Shown piece by piece: positions 55,111 to 64,000 of a DNA stretch of 64,000 nucleotides. Under the pieces are notes generated by a model. It saw only the letters and a program-made list of their open reading frames with translations. It was not told the DNA's origin and searched no databases. Source of the DNA: Beijerinckiaceae bacterium (lineage in GTDB: Bacteria > Pseudomonadota > Alphaproteobacteria > Rhizobiales > Beijerinckiaceae). The translations under genes were made by a program, and so were the position numbers. How positions within the stretch are numbered: the first letter of the stretch is position 1; each line of letters opens with the position of its first letter. The DNA lies in assembly GCA_004564215.1 (NCBI GenBank), contig CP024846.1, forward strand, positions 1,612,001 through 1,676,000. Direction: 5' to 3'.

Positions 55111-55515
55111 GGCGTTCACTGGCCATTCAGTTGCGAACGCCCATTGTCTCGCGTTGGAACCTGGGATCGAGCTGAAGCACGGCAATTCGAGCACGACAAA
55201 GTTCGGGCACAAAAGAAATGTTTAGTGCAATTTCGGTATTCTAAATTCCAACATCGACATTCATCCAGATCATGATCGACGTGCGTCAGCGCACCGAGAC
55301 TTAATTAAATCGTCTTCAAGGGTCGATAGAGCACAGTCATGGAATTGTTTCCGATCGATGCTTCGGTCCTGCCAAGGGCGCGGGCGACGGTTCGGGGTCA
55401 TCCCGCAAAGCCTTAACATTCAGGGCGAATTTGCCAATCGGCAAATGCATTTCAGCATGATCGCACGTGCGGTCCAAGCTGGGGTGTTCGGGAGCAAAGG
55501 CAAACGGAAATAGCT
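55111..55515. other. Intergenic region before the NRPS gene
   Basis: 405 nt with no gene supported. Starts with the inverted pair GGCGTTC (55111-55117) / GAACGCC (55135-55141), possibly the fabI terminator. An AT-richer zone at about 55230-55315 is the likeliest promoter region for the NRPS gene. A GGAAA ribosome site lies just before the NRPS ATG. Confidence 0.5.
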
Positions 55516-58500
55516 ATGTTGCACACGCTGGCAATCGCCTCTGCTTCCTCCGAAATTGACGAGGGCAAGACCCTTCCCTTCAAAGCCGGCGCGATTTTGC
55601 ATGGTCCCCTCCGGCCGGATTTGATTCGCGACGAACTGCTTTGTGAAATTTTTGCGGCGACCGTTGCGAGAGACCCCTCCGCCACCGCGATGATCACGCA
55701 GGAGGGCAAGCTTTCCTATGCTGAAGTCGACGCACGCGCGGAGGCACTCGCAAAAGGGCTGTTGCGCAAGGGAATCCGGCCGGGCCGCATCGTCGGCCTC
55801 TGGATGCCGCGCGGCCATGAACTCCTGATCGCACAGATCGCGATCGCCAAGACCGGCGCCGCCTGGCTTCCCTTCGACGCCGACGCGCCGGTGGAGCGCA
55901 TTGCCGTCTGTCTGTCCGACGCCGAAGCCCGTGGCGTTCTGACCTCCGCGGACCTTGTTGCCGAAATTGCCGCCCTGGCAGCTTGCCCGGCCTGGACGTA
56001 TGCCGAAGTCCTGACCGATTCTTTGGACGTTGCGGACACCGAGCTCGACGCTCGCTCCCTTGGCGCACGTCCCGACGATCCCGCCTATCTCATCTACACC
56101 TCGGGGTCCACCGGGACCCCAAAAGGAATCGTCATCTCGGGCCGCAACATCTGCCATTATTTGCGTGCCGCCAACGAAACATACGGGGTCCGCGAGACCG
56201 ACGTCGTGTTTCAAGGTGCTTCGGTCGCCTTTGATCTTTCGATGGAGGAAATCTGGCTTCCCTATCTGGCTGGCGCGGCCCTTTTCGTGGCCAGCGCCGA
56301 GATGATGGGGGAAGCCGACAAGCTTCCCGGTCTTATGGAAGAAAATCGCGTCACGGTCCTCGATACCGTGCCAACTCTGCTTGGTCTCCTACCCCGCGAC
56401 GTCTCGACCTTGCGTTTGATCATCCTCGGCGGCGAAGCCTGCCCGCCGGCGATTGCCACGCGCTGGTGCGCGCCGGGGCGGACGATCTTCAATTCCTATG
56501 GGCCGACGGAGACGACGGTGGTCGCAACCGTCGCGGAAGTGCTGCCCGGCCGGCCTGTCACGATCGGCCGTCCCATCGCCAACTACACCTGCTATGTGGC
56601 GGATGATCGTCTCGATCTTCTCCCGCCCGGCGTTGAAGGCGAGCTCCTCATCGGCGGCCCCGGAGTGGCGAAAGGCTATTTGCGCCGCGACAGCCTGACA
56701 CGCGAGAAGTTCATCGCCAATCCTTATGCTTCCCTTGGCGCCGATCCGGTCCTGTACCGGTCGGGCGATGCGGTCGAGATCGATGGCAATGGCGAGATCG
56801 CGTTTCGCGGGCGGATCGACGATCAAGTGAAAGTCCGCGGTTTTCGCGTCGAACTCGGCGAGATCGAGGCCAAGCTCGCCGATCTTCCCGGTGTTGGGCA
56901 AGCCGCCGTTGTCCTTCGCAACGATTTCGAAATCGAGCTGCTGGTCGCATTTATCGTTCCCGCCTTGGATGTCGAAATCGACACGCGGCAGCTTCGCAGC
57001 GAACTGCGGGCGGTCCTGCCGGCCTATATGGTGCCGGCACGGTTCGAACTGCAAAACCTCCTGCCTCGGCTCTCGTCCGGCAAGATCGACCGCAAGAGCC
57101 TGAAGCAAATATCGCTCTCCGCCAGCGACGGGAATGAGGCGCAGGAAGACCCCCGCAATGAGACGGAGGCGATCCTCCTCGCCGCTGCCAAGCGCGTGCT
57201 GCCGCCGCAGACGATCCCGTTCGACGCCGACTTCTTCACGGACCTCGGCGGTCATTCGCTTCTCGCGGCGCGTTTCATCTCGGTTGTGCGTGAGACGCCG
57301 GCGCTGTCGCGCATTACTTTGCAGGACGTCTATACGGCTCGTTCTCTACGCGCGATCGGCGAACTTCTCGATCAGAAATGGGCGCGGACCGCCAAGCCCG
57401 AGGATCTCTCTTTCACCCCACCGCCGCTGCTGCGCCGATTCCTATGCGGCGCAGCCCAGGCGCTTGCGCTGCCGGTTATTCTCGCGCTGGTGACCGCCCA
57501 ATGGCTGGGCGTGTTTGTCAGCTACATGTTGCTGACCGGGGCCGACGCAAGTTTCTTTGAGGAAGTGATCTCGCTCATCGGCGTCTATATGTGCATCAAT
57601 ATCGCAACGGTTGCCATCGTCATCGCCGCGAAATGGTTGATCATCGGCAAGACCAAACCCGGCCGCTATCCGCTGTGGGGAGTCTATTTCTTCCGCTGGT
57701 GGCTGGTGAAACGTTTTCTCGGTCTCGTCCATCTCAAATGGTTCCAAGGTTCTCCCATCATGCGGCTGTATCTGGCCGCGCTGGGCGCGAAGATCGGCAA
57801 GGACGCGATCATCGGCGAAGTCGAACCGGGCGCCGTCGATCTCATCTCGATTGGCGCCGGCGCCAGTCTTGGCTCGATCACCAATTTCGCCAATGCGCGG
57901 GTCGAGGGAAATGAGCTGATCATCGGCACGGTCGAAATCGGCGCCGGCGCCTATATCGGCTCGTCCTGCGTCATCGAAGAAGATGTCGTGATCGCGGAAG
58001 GCGCCGAAATCGCAGATCTGACTGCGATCGGCGCGGGTGGGCGCATCGGAGCCTATGAGGTTTGGGACGGCTCGCCGGCTCGTAGGGTCGGCATGGTCGA
58101 TCGCGCCGCCCTCGACGCACCCTCGACGGCCTCGGGCGCACAGCGGCGTGCCATGGGCGTGATGTATCTCGTCCTGCTGCTCGCCATTCCTCCCCTCGGC
58201 CTGTTGCCGATCTTTCCGGCCTTTTGGGTCTTCGACCGGATCGACGATCTGATCGGGATCGCCGATTTCGATCGCACGCTTTACATGCTTTCGATCCCGA
58301 TCATGGCCTGGCCGACCGCCTTCGTGATGGTTCTCGTCACGGTCGGGTTCATCGCGGCCTGCCGTTGGATCATCCTGCCGCGCGTCCGCGAAGGGACCTA
58401 TTCGGTCCATTCCTGGTTCTATTTCCGAAAATGGGCGGTGGCGCTTGCAACCGAGGTCACGCTCGAGACTTTATCGTCCTTGTTCGCGACCGTTTACATG

Positions 58501-59592
58501 CGCGTCTGGTATCGCCTCATGGGCGCCAAGATCGGCAAGGACGCTGAGATTTCGACCAATCTGTCCGGCCGTTACGATCTTGTCGAGATTGGGGAGAAAT
58601 GTTTCATTGCCGATGAGGTTATCCTCGGCGACGAAGAAATCCGCAACGGTTGGATGTATTTGAAACGGGTCAAGACCGGCCCGCGCGTCTTTGTCGGCAA
58701 TAGCGCCGTCGTACCGGCCGGAACCGAAATTCCGGCCGATGCGCTGATCGGCATCAAGTCGAAGCCGCCCGCAAATCATTTGATGCACAAGGGCGATACC
58801 TGGTTCGGATCGCCACCGATCAAACTGCCGGTCCGCCAGACGTTCGATGCCGGTACCAATTGGACCTATGAAGCGCCGCGCTGGAAGAAATTCGCGCGCG
58901 CCTGCTTCGAGGCGGTCACGATTTCTCTTCCGACCATGCTGTTCATCACTTTCGGAACCTGGGCCGTTGAATGGTTCAGCGCCAGCGTGCTCGCTGGAGC
59001 CTATTTCCAAATGATGTGGCAGTTTACGGTCGCCTCGGTGGCCATTTGCTCGGCTCTGACGGCATCGGTGATCATCTTGAAATGGATCACGATGGGGCGC
59101 TACGAGCCGATGGTGAAACCGATGTGGTCCTGGTGGGCGATGCGGACCGAGGCGGTTGCGGTCATCTATTGGGGCATGGCCGGCAAGGTTCTGCTCGATC
59201 ATTTGCGGGGAACCCCTTTCCTCCCCTGGGTCATGCGCCTGTTCGGCACGAAATTCGGGCGTGGGGTCTATATGGATATGACCGACATCACCGAATTCGA
59301 CTGCGTGCATGTCGGCAATTACGCGGCGTTGAATGCGTTGAGCGCCTTGCAAACGCATCTTTACGAGGATCGCGTGATGAAGGTCGGCAAGGTTTTTGTC
59401 GGCAACAGCGTGACCGTCGGCGCCGGATCCACCGTGCTTTACGATACGCTGGTTTCCGACCATGCCCGCTTGGGACCGCTGACCCTGGTGATGAAGGGCG
59501 AGCAAATTCCCGCCAATTCCGAATGGGCGGGCGCGCCCGCGGAGCCCAGGGCGGTGCCGCACTCCACGATCATCCATAAGGCTGCCGCCTGA
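55516..59592 (+). CDS. Pls/PosA-type membrane-bound single-module NRPS
   Basis: 1358 aa. Adenylation domain (about 25-535) with A3 IYTSGSTGTPKG (193-204), A4 FDLSMEEIW (239-247), A5 NSYGPTETT (326-334), A8 GRIDDQVKVRG and A10 SGKIDRK (521-527). Carrier domain with GGHSLL, pantetheine site Ser581. Then six membrane helices in three pairs (about 645-710, 880-950, 1135-1190), each pair followed by a left-handed beta-helix hexapeptide-repeat region (e.g. GAKIGKDA). No condensation, epimerisation or thioesterase domain. This is the layout of epsilon-poly-lysine synthetase (Pls) and PosA. A polymer of one amino acid is the predicted product. No frameshift seen; it is a single-gene unit. Confidence 0.88.
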   Translation: MLHTLAIASASSEIDEGKTLPFKAGAILHGPLRPDLIRDELLCEIFAATVARDPSATAMITQEGKLSYAEVDARAEALAKGLLRKGIRPGRIVGLWMPRGHELLIAQIAIAKTGAAWLPFDADAPVERIAVCLSDAEARGVLTSADLVAEIAALAACPAWTYAEVLTDSLDVADTELDARSLGARPDDPAYLIYTSGSTGTPKGIVISGRNICHYLRAANETYGVRETDVVFQGASVAFDLSMEEIWLPYLAGAALFVASAEMMGEADKLPGLMEENRVTVLDTVPTLLGLLPRDVSTLRLIILGGEACPPAIATRWCAPGRTIFNSYGPTETTVVATVAEVLPGRPVTIGRPIANYTCYVADDRLDLLPPGVEGELLIGGPGVAKGYLRRDSLTREKFIANPYASLGADPVLYRSGDAVEIDGNGEIAFRGRIDDQVKVRGFRVELGEIEAKLADLPGVGQAAVVLRNDFEIELLVAFIVPALDVEIDTRQLRSELRAVLPAYMVPARFELQNLLPRLSSGKIDRKSLKQISLSASDGNEAQEDPRNETEAILLAAAKRVLPPQTIPFDADFFTDLGGHSLLAARFISVVRETPALSRITLQDVYTARSLRAIGELLDQKWARTAKPEDLSFTPPPLLRRFLCGAAQALALPVILALVTAQWLGVFVSYMLLTGADASFFEEVISLIGVYMCINIATVAIVIAAKWLIIGKTKPGRYPLWGVYFFRWWLVKRFLGLVHLKWFQGSPIMRLYLAALGAKIGKDAIIGEVEPGAVDLISIGAGASLGSITNFANARVEGNELIIGTVEIGAGAYIGSSCVIEEDVVIAEGAEIADLTAIGAGGRIGAYEVWDGSPARRVGMVDRAALDAPSTASGAQRRAMGVMYLVLLLAIPPLGLLPIFPAFWVFDRIDDLIGIADFDRTLYMLSIPIMAWPTAFVMVLVTVGFIAACRWIILPRVREGTYSVHSWFYFRKWAVALATEVTLETLSSLFATVYMRVWYRLMGAKIGKDAEISTNLSGRYDLVEIGEKCFIADEVILGDEEIRNGWMYLKRVKTGPRVFVGNSAVVPAGTEIPADALIGIKSKPPANHLMHKGDTWFGSPPIKLPVRQTFDAGTNWTYEAPRWKKFARACFEAVTISLPTMLFITFGTWAVEWFSASVLAGAYFQMMWQFTVASVAICSALTASVIILKWITMGRYEPMVKPMWSWWAMRTEAVAVIYWGMAGKVLLDHLRGTPFLPWVMRLFGTKFGRGVYMDMTDITEFDCVHVGNYAALNALSALQTHLYEDRVMKVGKVFVGNSVTVGAGSTVLYDTLVSDHARLGPLTLVMKGEQIPANSEWAGAPAEPRAVPHSTIIHKAAA

Positions 59593-59629
59593 GATTGAAG
59601 GTGGACTCGATTGGTCCTTTCTCAGGAAT

Positions 59630-60406
59630 TCAAAGAAGGGCGATCGCCGCCACCTGCCGTCCATAGTCCGGCTCATTGCGATGGATCGAGCGGCGATAGG
59701 AATAAAACCGCTCGGCATCCGCATAGGTATCCTGTCCGAGGTCTTCACAGGATCCGATGCCCGCGAGCCGCAATCGCTCCGCGATAAAGCCCGGCAGATC
59801 GAACATGAAATGCCCGGCGCGTTCCGAGGTCGAAAAGAAGCGCGCATGGTCTTGCGAGGCCGCAAGGAATCGGTCTAAAAATTCACCGCCGACTTCATAG
59901 GTATCGCGCGAGATCATCGGGCCCAGCACGGCGACCGTCGAAGAGCGGTTGGCGCCAATCGACTCCATCGTCGCGAGCGTCGCTTCAAGCACACCGGTGA
60001 GCGCGCCCTTCCAGCCGGCATGCGCGGCCCCGATCACGCACGCCTTCATGTCGGCGAACAGAATCATGCCGCAGTCGGCGCCCGTGACCCCGAGGCCGAC
60101 GCCTGGCGTCGAAGTGACCAAGGCATCGCATCGGGGGCGTTCGGTGAATGGCCGGGTCACCACCAATGCATCGGGCGAATGGGTTTGAAACGGCACCAGA
60201 AGATGCGCCGGCTCAATCCGAAGATAAGCCGCCATCCGGCGGCGGTTTTCGGCAACGGCTTGTGGATCGTCCCTTGAACCAACCCCGCCATTCAGCGTCG
60301 CATAAATTCCGGTCGAGACCCCGCCTTGCCGGGTGAAGAATCCATGGGTCAAGCCCGGCGCCTCGAGAACGGTTGCAGAGAGGGGATTTGCCATTTGTTG
60401 GGTCAT
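59630..60406 (-). CDS. pgeF: YfiH/LACC1 family (peptidoglycan editing factor-like)
   Basis: 258 aa. Cu/Zn-type active site residues in FQTHSPDAL, GADCGMI (Cys) and AAHAGWKG (His) are all present. The family has purine nucleoside phosphorylase / adenosine deaminase activity, and PgeF has been linked to peptidoglycan precursor quality control. ATG 60406 overlaps the methyltransferase stop by 4 nt. Confidence 0.88.
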   Translation of the reverse strand: MTQQMANPLSATVLEAPGLTHGFFTRQGGVSTGIYATLNGGVGSRDDPQAVAENRRRMAAYLRIEPAHLLVPFQTHSPDALVVTRPFTERPRCDALVTSTPGVGLGVTGADCGMILFADMKACVIGAAHAGWKGALTGVLEATLATMESIGANRSSTVAVLGPMISRDTYEVGGEFLDRFLAASQDHARFFSTSERAGHFMFDLPGFIAERLRLAGIGSCEDLGQDTYADAERFYSYRRSIHRNEPDYGRQVAAIALL

Positions 60407-61503
60407 GTCGCCGCCACCTCGAAACCAGGCGGGGTCCCAAGTCCCGGCGCGGTCACCGCCAGAGCCTTGAACAGCTTCGCCATATGAGTTTGACCCGCGC
60501 GCCCGGGCGCGCTGCCCGCGAGGCGGTCGAGCGCCGCATCGATCGCGGCTGCCTGCCGCGCATCGGCATGTGCCCGCAATTTCGCCGCGCGTTCGTAGAG
60601 GCCGAGGCGGGTCAAAAATTCGCCTTGCGGCACCGGCCCGTGAACTTCGGCGCCAGCGGCGCGCGCCGCCCGCCCAAGACCGCAAAAATCGACATGGGCC
60701 GTCAGATCGGCTTCTCCCGGATCGCTCAAGGGATCCGCGAACCGATGGCGCTTGAGGGCCTGCAAGGTATCGCCGCGCGCCGGCGTATCATAGCCGTAGT
60801 CGATGGCGAGCAGCGCCCCGCCTTCAGCCACCAGCCGCGCAGCGAGCCGCGCCATGACGCGCGCGGCCGCGTCGGACGCCTCGAATATTTGCCCTTCCTC
60901 GCCCGTCAGAGTGACACCGGGATCGGGATAGGGCGCAAGCCCAAAGCGCAAACGGCCTTGCTCGTCCAGGCCGACCAATCTTTCAAGCCAGCCATCGGCG
61001 CGGCGAACGAAGTGGCGCACCGGGAGGCAATCGAAAAACTCATTGGCGATGATAAGGGCCGGTCCGGCAGGCAAAGCCTCGACACGATCGTGCCATCGCG
61101 CAACACACCCGGACTCCTGCAGCACCGCCTGCTGACATTGCCGCAAAACTTCGCTTGTCTCGACAAAGTTCAGATCCAGGGCCGCAAGAAAATCGGGCGC
61201 GACGCGCGCCGCGCGTAAAGCGTCTGCCATCAAGGTGCCGCGGCCGGGCCCCAATTCGACGAGAAGAAATGGACTTGGCGCACCCATGCCGCGCCAAACC
61301 GCGACACACCAAAGTCCAATCAATTCACCGAACATCTGGCTGATTTCCGGCGCGGTGGTGAAATCGCCTTTCTCGCCGAGCGGCATTCTGGAGCGGTAAT
61401 AGCCATGCGCGGGATGCGACAGCGCCAGCGTCATATAAGTCTCAAGGCTGATCGGGCCGGCTTCGGCGATCATTTCACGGATGATGGTTTCAAGCGCAGT
61501 CAT
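60403..61503 (-). CDS. NDUFAF7/MidA-type SAM methyltransferase
   Basis: 366 aa. SAM motif LVELGPGRGTLMAD (about residues 84-97) and the N-terminal GYY-containing segment (HPAHGYYRSR) fit the family of NDUFAF7, which dimethylates an arginine of a complex I subunit in mitochondria. Bacterial role uncertain. ATG 61503 overlaps the lgt stop by 4 nt; an upstream in-frame start is not preferred. Confidence 0.88.
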   Translation of the reverse strand: MTALETIIREMIAEAGPISLETYMTLALSHPAHGYYRSRMPLGEKGDFTTAPEISQMFGELIGLWCVAVWRGMGAPSPFLLVELGPGRGTLMADALRAARVAPDFLAALDLNFVETSEVLRQCQQAVLQESGCVARWHDRVEALPAGPALIIANEFFDCLPVRHFVRRADGWLERLVGLDEQGRLRFGLAPYPDPGVTLTGEEGQIFEASDAAARVMARLAARLVAEGGALLAIDYGYDTPARGDTLQALKRHRFADPLSDPGEADLTAHVDFCGLGRAARAAGAEVHGPVPQGEFLTRLGLYERAAKLRAHADARQAAAIDAALDRLAGSAPGRAGQTHMAKLFKALAVTAPGLGTPPGFEVAAT

Positions 61504-62330
61504 GCGGGTCTGTTCAGACCGGGGCTCGGCTCCTGCCGCAAGGCCCAAAAGATGAACAACAGCCCCAGCGCAATCATGGGCAAAGACAACAGCATGCCCA
61601 TGGTTGCACCGCCAAACAGAAAACCGAGCTGCGGGTCTGGCTCCCGGAAAAATTCACAAGCAATCCGCGCTACTCCGTAACCCACGGCAAAAATCCCGGT
61701 GACGAGACCCGGCCGCCGCAGCGCACCCAACTGGACGGCAATATACAGGACCAGGAAGAGCACCAAGCCTTCGAGACCCGCCTCATAAAGCTGGCTCGGG
61801 TGGCGCGGCAGCGGCCCGGCGCCGGGAAATACCATGGCCCAAGCCACGTCGGTCGGCCTCCCCCATAATTCCGGCTTGATGAAATTGGCGATCCGGCCGA
61901 GAAAAATCCCAATCGGAACCGCGGCGGTACAAACATCGGCCAGACTCAAAACCGAAATCTTCTTGCGTTTGCCGAGAATATAAATCGCCAGGGCAGTGCC
62001 GACGACCCCGCCATGAAAAGACATGCCGCCTTTCCACACACTCAGAATTTCATCTGGGTGCGCCAGATAGAAATTCGCATTGTAAAAAAGCACATAGCCG
62101 AGCCGCCCCCCCACGATAACACCGAGCGCCGCATAGACGAGCAGATCGTCGATCTGGACCGGATCGATCGGCGACACCCCGCCCCACAGGCTTTTTTGCC
62201 TGACCAGGGTTCGGGCGTAGGCCCAGCCGAGCACCAGCCCCACGATATAAGCCAATGCGTACCAGCGGATAGGCAGCGGCCCGACAGTCAGCAGGACCGG
62301 ATCGATGCTCGGGTAGGCAAGGGAGATCAA
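61500..62330 (-). CDS. lgt: Prolipoprotein diacylglyceryl transferase
   Basis: 276 aa from a TTG start at 62330 with GGAG at 7 nt spacing; earlier in-frame codons add about 47 residues without family resemblance. Multi-pass inner-membrane enzyme; the Lgt signature region reads GRIANFIKPELWG, and the N-terminal IDPVLLTVGPLPIRWY is typical. It attaches diacylglycerol to lipobox cysteines, as needed for the lipoprotein at 50.9 kb. Confidence 0.94.
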   Translation of the reverse strand: MISLAYPSIDPVLLTVGPLPIRWYALAYIVGLVLGWAYARTLVRQKSLWGGVSPIDPVQIDDLLVYAALGVIVGGRLGYVLFYNANFYLAHPDEILSVWKGGMSFHGGVVGTALAIYILGKRKKISVLSLADVCTAAVPIGIFLGRIANFIKPELWGRPTDVAWAMVFPGAGPLPRHPSQLYEAGLEGLVLFLVLYIAVQLGALRRPGLVTGIFAVGYGVARIACEFFREPDPQLGFLFGGATMGMLLSLPMIALGLLFIFWALRQEPSPGLNRPA

Positions 62331-62570
62331 GATGGCGCTCCGCGGGTCATGGAAAGCAAGCAATGTCTTTGCCGGGGTGGCGTTCGCAGCGCCCGGATCA
62401 AGGCAAATTGCTTGGCCTTGAGTCAAGCTGGGATCCCGCCTCCCCGGGCTGAAACCGCAGTGGCGCAACAATCGGTTACAAAGTCATGTCGGCTTCATGA
62501 CCGGCCTCATAAATCAGTGGTCGCTCGCAACAATCCTGTGTTACAAGCGCCTACGCTATGGGAGTGATTC

Positions 62571-62837
62571 ATGTCACAGAATCGGGTTTTTGACGATTTC
62601 GCGCGTCTCGTGACCGATGCCGGCGAGATGGCGCAAGGCGTTCGCCGCGAAGCGGAAACCGCCGTGAAAAGTCAACTCGAACGATTGCTCGCGACAATGG
62701 ACGTCGTGACGCGCGAGGAATTTGAAGCCGTCAAGCAGATGGCCGCGATGGCGCGCGACGAGAACGAAAAATTGAGTCAAAGGATAGCTGCGCTCGAGGC
62801 CGAGATTCGCGCCACGAGTAAAAGCCCCGGCGCCTGA
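62571..62837 (+). CDS. ubiK: UbiK-type accessory factor (BMFP family)
   Basis: 88 aa. Two helices with coiled-coil C-terminus (REEFEAVKQMAAMARDENEK...). The family member UbiK in E. coli is needed for efficient aerobic ubiquinone synthesis. Divergent from lgt. GGGAG lies just upstream of the ATG. Confidence 0.88.
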   Translation: MSQNRVFDDFARLVTDAGEMAQGVRREAETAVKSQLERLLATMDVVTREEFEAVKQMAAMARDENEKLSQRIAALEAEIRATSKSPGA

Positions 62838-63038
62838 TGCAATTCGGCCAGCTTCAGGGTCGGCCGGACGGCAAGGTTGGAAACCACTTCGGGCAACGGT
62901 GCGTTCGAACTGGGATTGAGCGTTTCCATTTCTACTGAACCCGACGGAGCCCTCCGCTTCCTCCCTTAAGCCCAAGATTATTCACATCGATCGGGCGGCC
63001 TTCCAGAACAGGCCCGTCATTGCCTCGGAGCTTGCATC

Positions 63039-63617
63039 ATGTTCGATCATGAATCAGACGTGCCCGTATCGCATGTGTCACGCTTTAGCGTGGTCGGCTT
63101 CCTGCTTCGGGAATGGCCCTATGTCGCCATGCTCTCGCTCGCCCTGTTTGGAGTCGCCTACACCAGCATGTCTCGGCAGCAAATGACGACCTATTGGATC
63201 GCTCTTGCCCCGTTCTTTGGCCTGATCTGCGTCATTGCCCGATGGGGGGACATTCATGGCACCAAGGCGCATTGGCAACTCATCCAGTCCCAGGCTCTTC
63301 ACTGGTTTGCCGTGGTCCTGGCGATGTATCTGGTGTTTGTCTCCGATGTGAAGCAGATCATGAATTCGGACGCCAGCGCTTTGGTCGTGCTGACCATTCT
63401 GGCGCTGGGGACGTTCACGGCCGGAGTTCACGTCGCCGCTTGGCGGATCTGCCTGGTCGGAGTCGTGCTGGGGTGCGGAGTTCCCGCCATCGCATGGCTT
63501 GAGGAATCGACGCTGCTGCTGGTGCTGTTGGCGATGGTGTTCATTGCGATCGCGGTTCTGTTCTATTTGCATGATCCGCGGGGTTCCAAAAAGGACTCGG
63601 AAGCGGCTCCTTATTAG
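63039..63617 (+). CDS. Uncharacterised polytopic membrane protein
   Basis: 192 aa with about five hydrophobic helices (first near residue 28, last near 165-185), polar ends and no recognisable family motif. The last codons overlap the convergent AI-2E gene end by 4 nt. Confidence 0.7.
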   Translation: MFDHESDVPVSHVSRFSVVGFLLREWPYVAMLSLALFGVAYTSMSRQQMTTYWIALAPFFGLICVIARWGDIHGTKAHWQLIQSQALHWFAVVLAMYLVFVSDVKQIMNSDASALVVLTILALGTFTAGVHVAAWRICLVGVVLGCGVPAIAWLEESTLLLVLLAMVFIAIAVLFYLHDPRGSKKDSEAAPY

Positions 63618-64000
63618 GTGCCCTCGCCCCAGAACCGCCAGAAGCCGGACTTCTTCGGCAAAGGTTCCTGGGGAACGCTGGTCAGTGGAATCGAGGGGGC
63701 CGCCGGCTCAAGCTGCGTGGTGAGATATTCCCGGGTCGCAAAACGGACCAGAACGCCAATCGCGGCGGCGAGCGGCACCGCGATCAGCAGCCCGACGAAG
63801 CCGAATAAATAGCCGAACGCGGCAATCGCAAACATCACCCAGACAGGATTGAGGTTGATGCGCGAGGCGATGAGGTAAGGCGCAAGCGCGTAGTCGGCGA
63901 TGGACTGGCCGCCGACGAAAATGCCCAGCACGACCAGAAACATTGTCCAGTCCGGCCAGAACTGGAGCGCCGCGACACAAAGCGATAGCACCAGCCCGAT
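63614..64000 (-). CDS. AI-2E family transporter, C-terminal part, cut by window edge
   Basis: The last ~128 residues of a protein extending beyond the window. The membrane segments (LQFWPDWTMFLVVLGIFVGGQ; FAIAAFGYLFGFVGLLIAVPLAAAIG) and the PVWVMFAI segment are typical of the AI-2E/PerM family of putative exporters. Substrate unknown despite the family name. Confidence 0.85.
   Translation of the reverse strand: MGLVLSLCVAALQFWPDWTMFLVVLGIFVGGQSIADYALAPYLIASRINLNPVWVMFAIAAFGYLFGFVGLLIAVPLAAAIGVLVRFATREYLTTQLEPAAPSIPLTSVPQEPLPKKSGFWRFWGEGT

Noticed and set aside
58471-59865. A 464-codon open frame antisense to the NRPS C-terminal part
   Set aside because: The sense strand shows regular membrane helices and hexapeptide repeats; the antisense reading is Arg/His-rich noise.
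1-64000. CRISPR array, rRNA, tRNA, integrase or transposase
   Set aside because: No regular spacer-repeat pattern, rRNA core sequence, cloverleaf or recombinase motif was found by eye; a covariance-model scan was not possible.

Overview
The window looks like chromosomal DNA of an alphaproteobacterium of the order Hyphomicrobiales, tentatively a Beijerinckiaceae-type lineage. The case rests on GC-rich coding sequence, alphaproteobacterial families (DUF1285, DUF2125, DUF1236, DUF6111, TIGR02301, UbiK, YgfZ, NDUFAF7-type methyltransferase), an EcfG-like promoter motif, and dispersed palindromic intergenic repeats bounded by TAGAGC. No rRNA, tRNA, CRISPR array, intact insertion sequence or prophage gene was recognised. 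The genus is an inference and was not tested.

Layout. (1) 1-11.0 kb: a carbon monoxide dehydrogenase locus on the plus strand. The end of a LytTR regulator (CoxC/CoxH-like) is followed by coxM-coxS-coxL-coxD-coxE-coxF-coxG-coxI, a molybdopterin-binding protein and mocA. CoxL carries the AYRCSFR active-site loop of form I, the true CO-oxidising type. The accessory genes cover cluster assembly (CoxD, CoxE, CoxF), membrane attachment (CoxG) and supply of the cytosine-dinucleotide molybdenum cofactor (CoxI, MPT-binding protein, MocA). (2) 11.2-15.6 kb: two small uncharacterised proteins, an 8-oxoguanine deaminase-type amidohydrolase and a Tat-exported multicopper oxidase. (3) 15.7-20.4 kb, minus strand: a MoxR - DUF58 - BatA/DUF4159 operon. 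(4) 20.6-24.7 kb: a coupled DUF1285 - Nudix - DUF6111 - CCA-transferase operon, then a small conserved protein and a TSUP transporter. (5) 24.7-31.8 kb: pyruvate carboxylase, ChaC, DUF2125, an NlpC/P60 peptidase and a methyltransferase. (6) 31.9-34.0 kb: a patch with a decayed xanthine-dehydrogenase-family fragment, a DUF1236 protein and an orphan zinc/HNH-like protein. (7) 34.0-46 kb: housekeeping genes (M17 aminopeptidase, FAH hydrolase, xseB, tag, ygfZ, pyrC, purB), a ferritin-like protein with two ExxH motifs, and a TsdA-like dihaem cytochrome. (8) 46.1-49 kb: a plant-like GH17 glucanase with its own AT-rich promoter and a P1-family peptidase. (9) 49-55 kb: pdxH-nudix-TIGR02301, a lipoprotein, a J-domain protein, a sigma/anti-sigma pair and fabI. 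(10) 55.5-59.6 kb: a 1358-residue membrane-bound single-module NRPS of the Pls/PosA type. (11) 59.6-64 kb: lgt-methyltransferase-pgeF operon, ubiK, a membrane protein and the end of an AI-2E family transporter.

How it fits together. The CO dehydrogenase block is a self-contained module for using CO as an electron donor: structural enzyme, copper/sulfur/molybdenum maturation, membrane anchor and probable regulator. The most unusual secondary-metabolism gene is the Pls/PosA-like synthetase, predicted to make a homopolymer of an amino acid, possibly a basic one. The TsdA-like cytochrome could add thiosulfate as another electron donor. Most other genes are core metabolism arranged in small operons with 1-4 nt overlaps.
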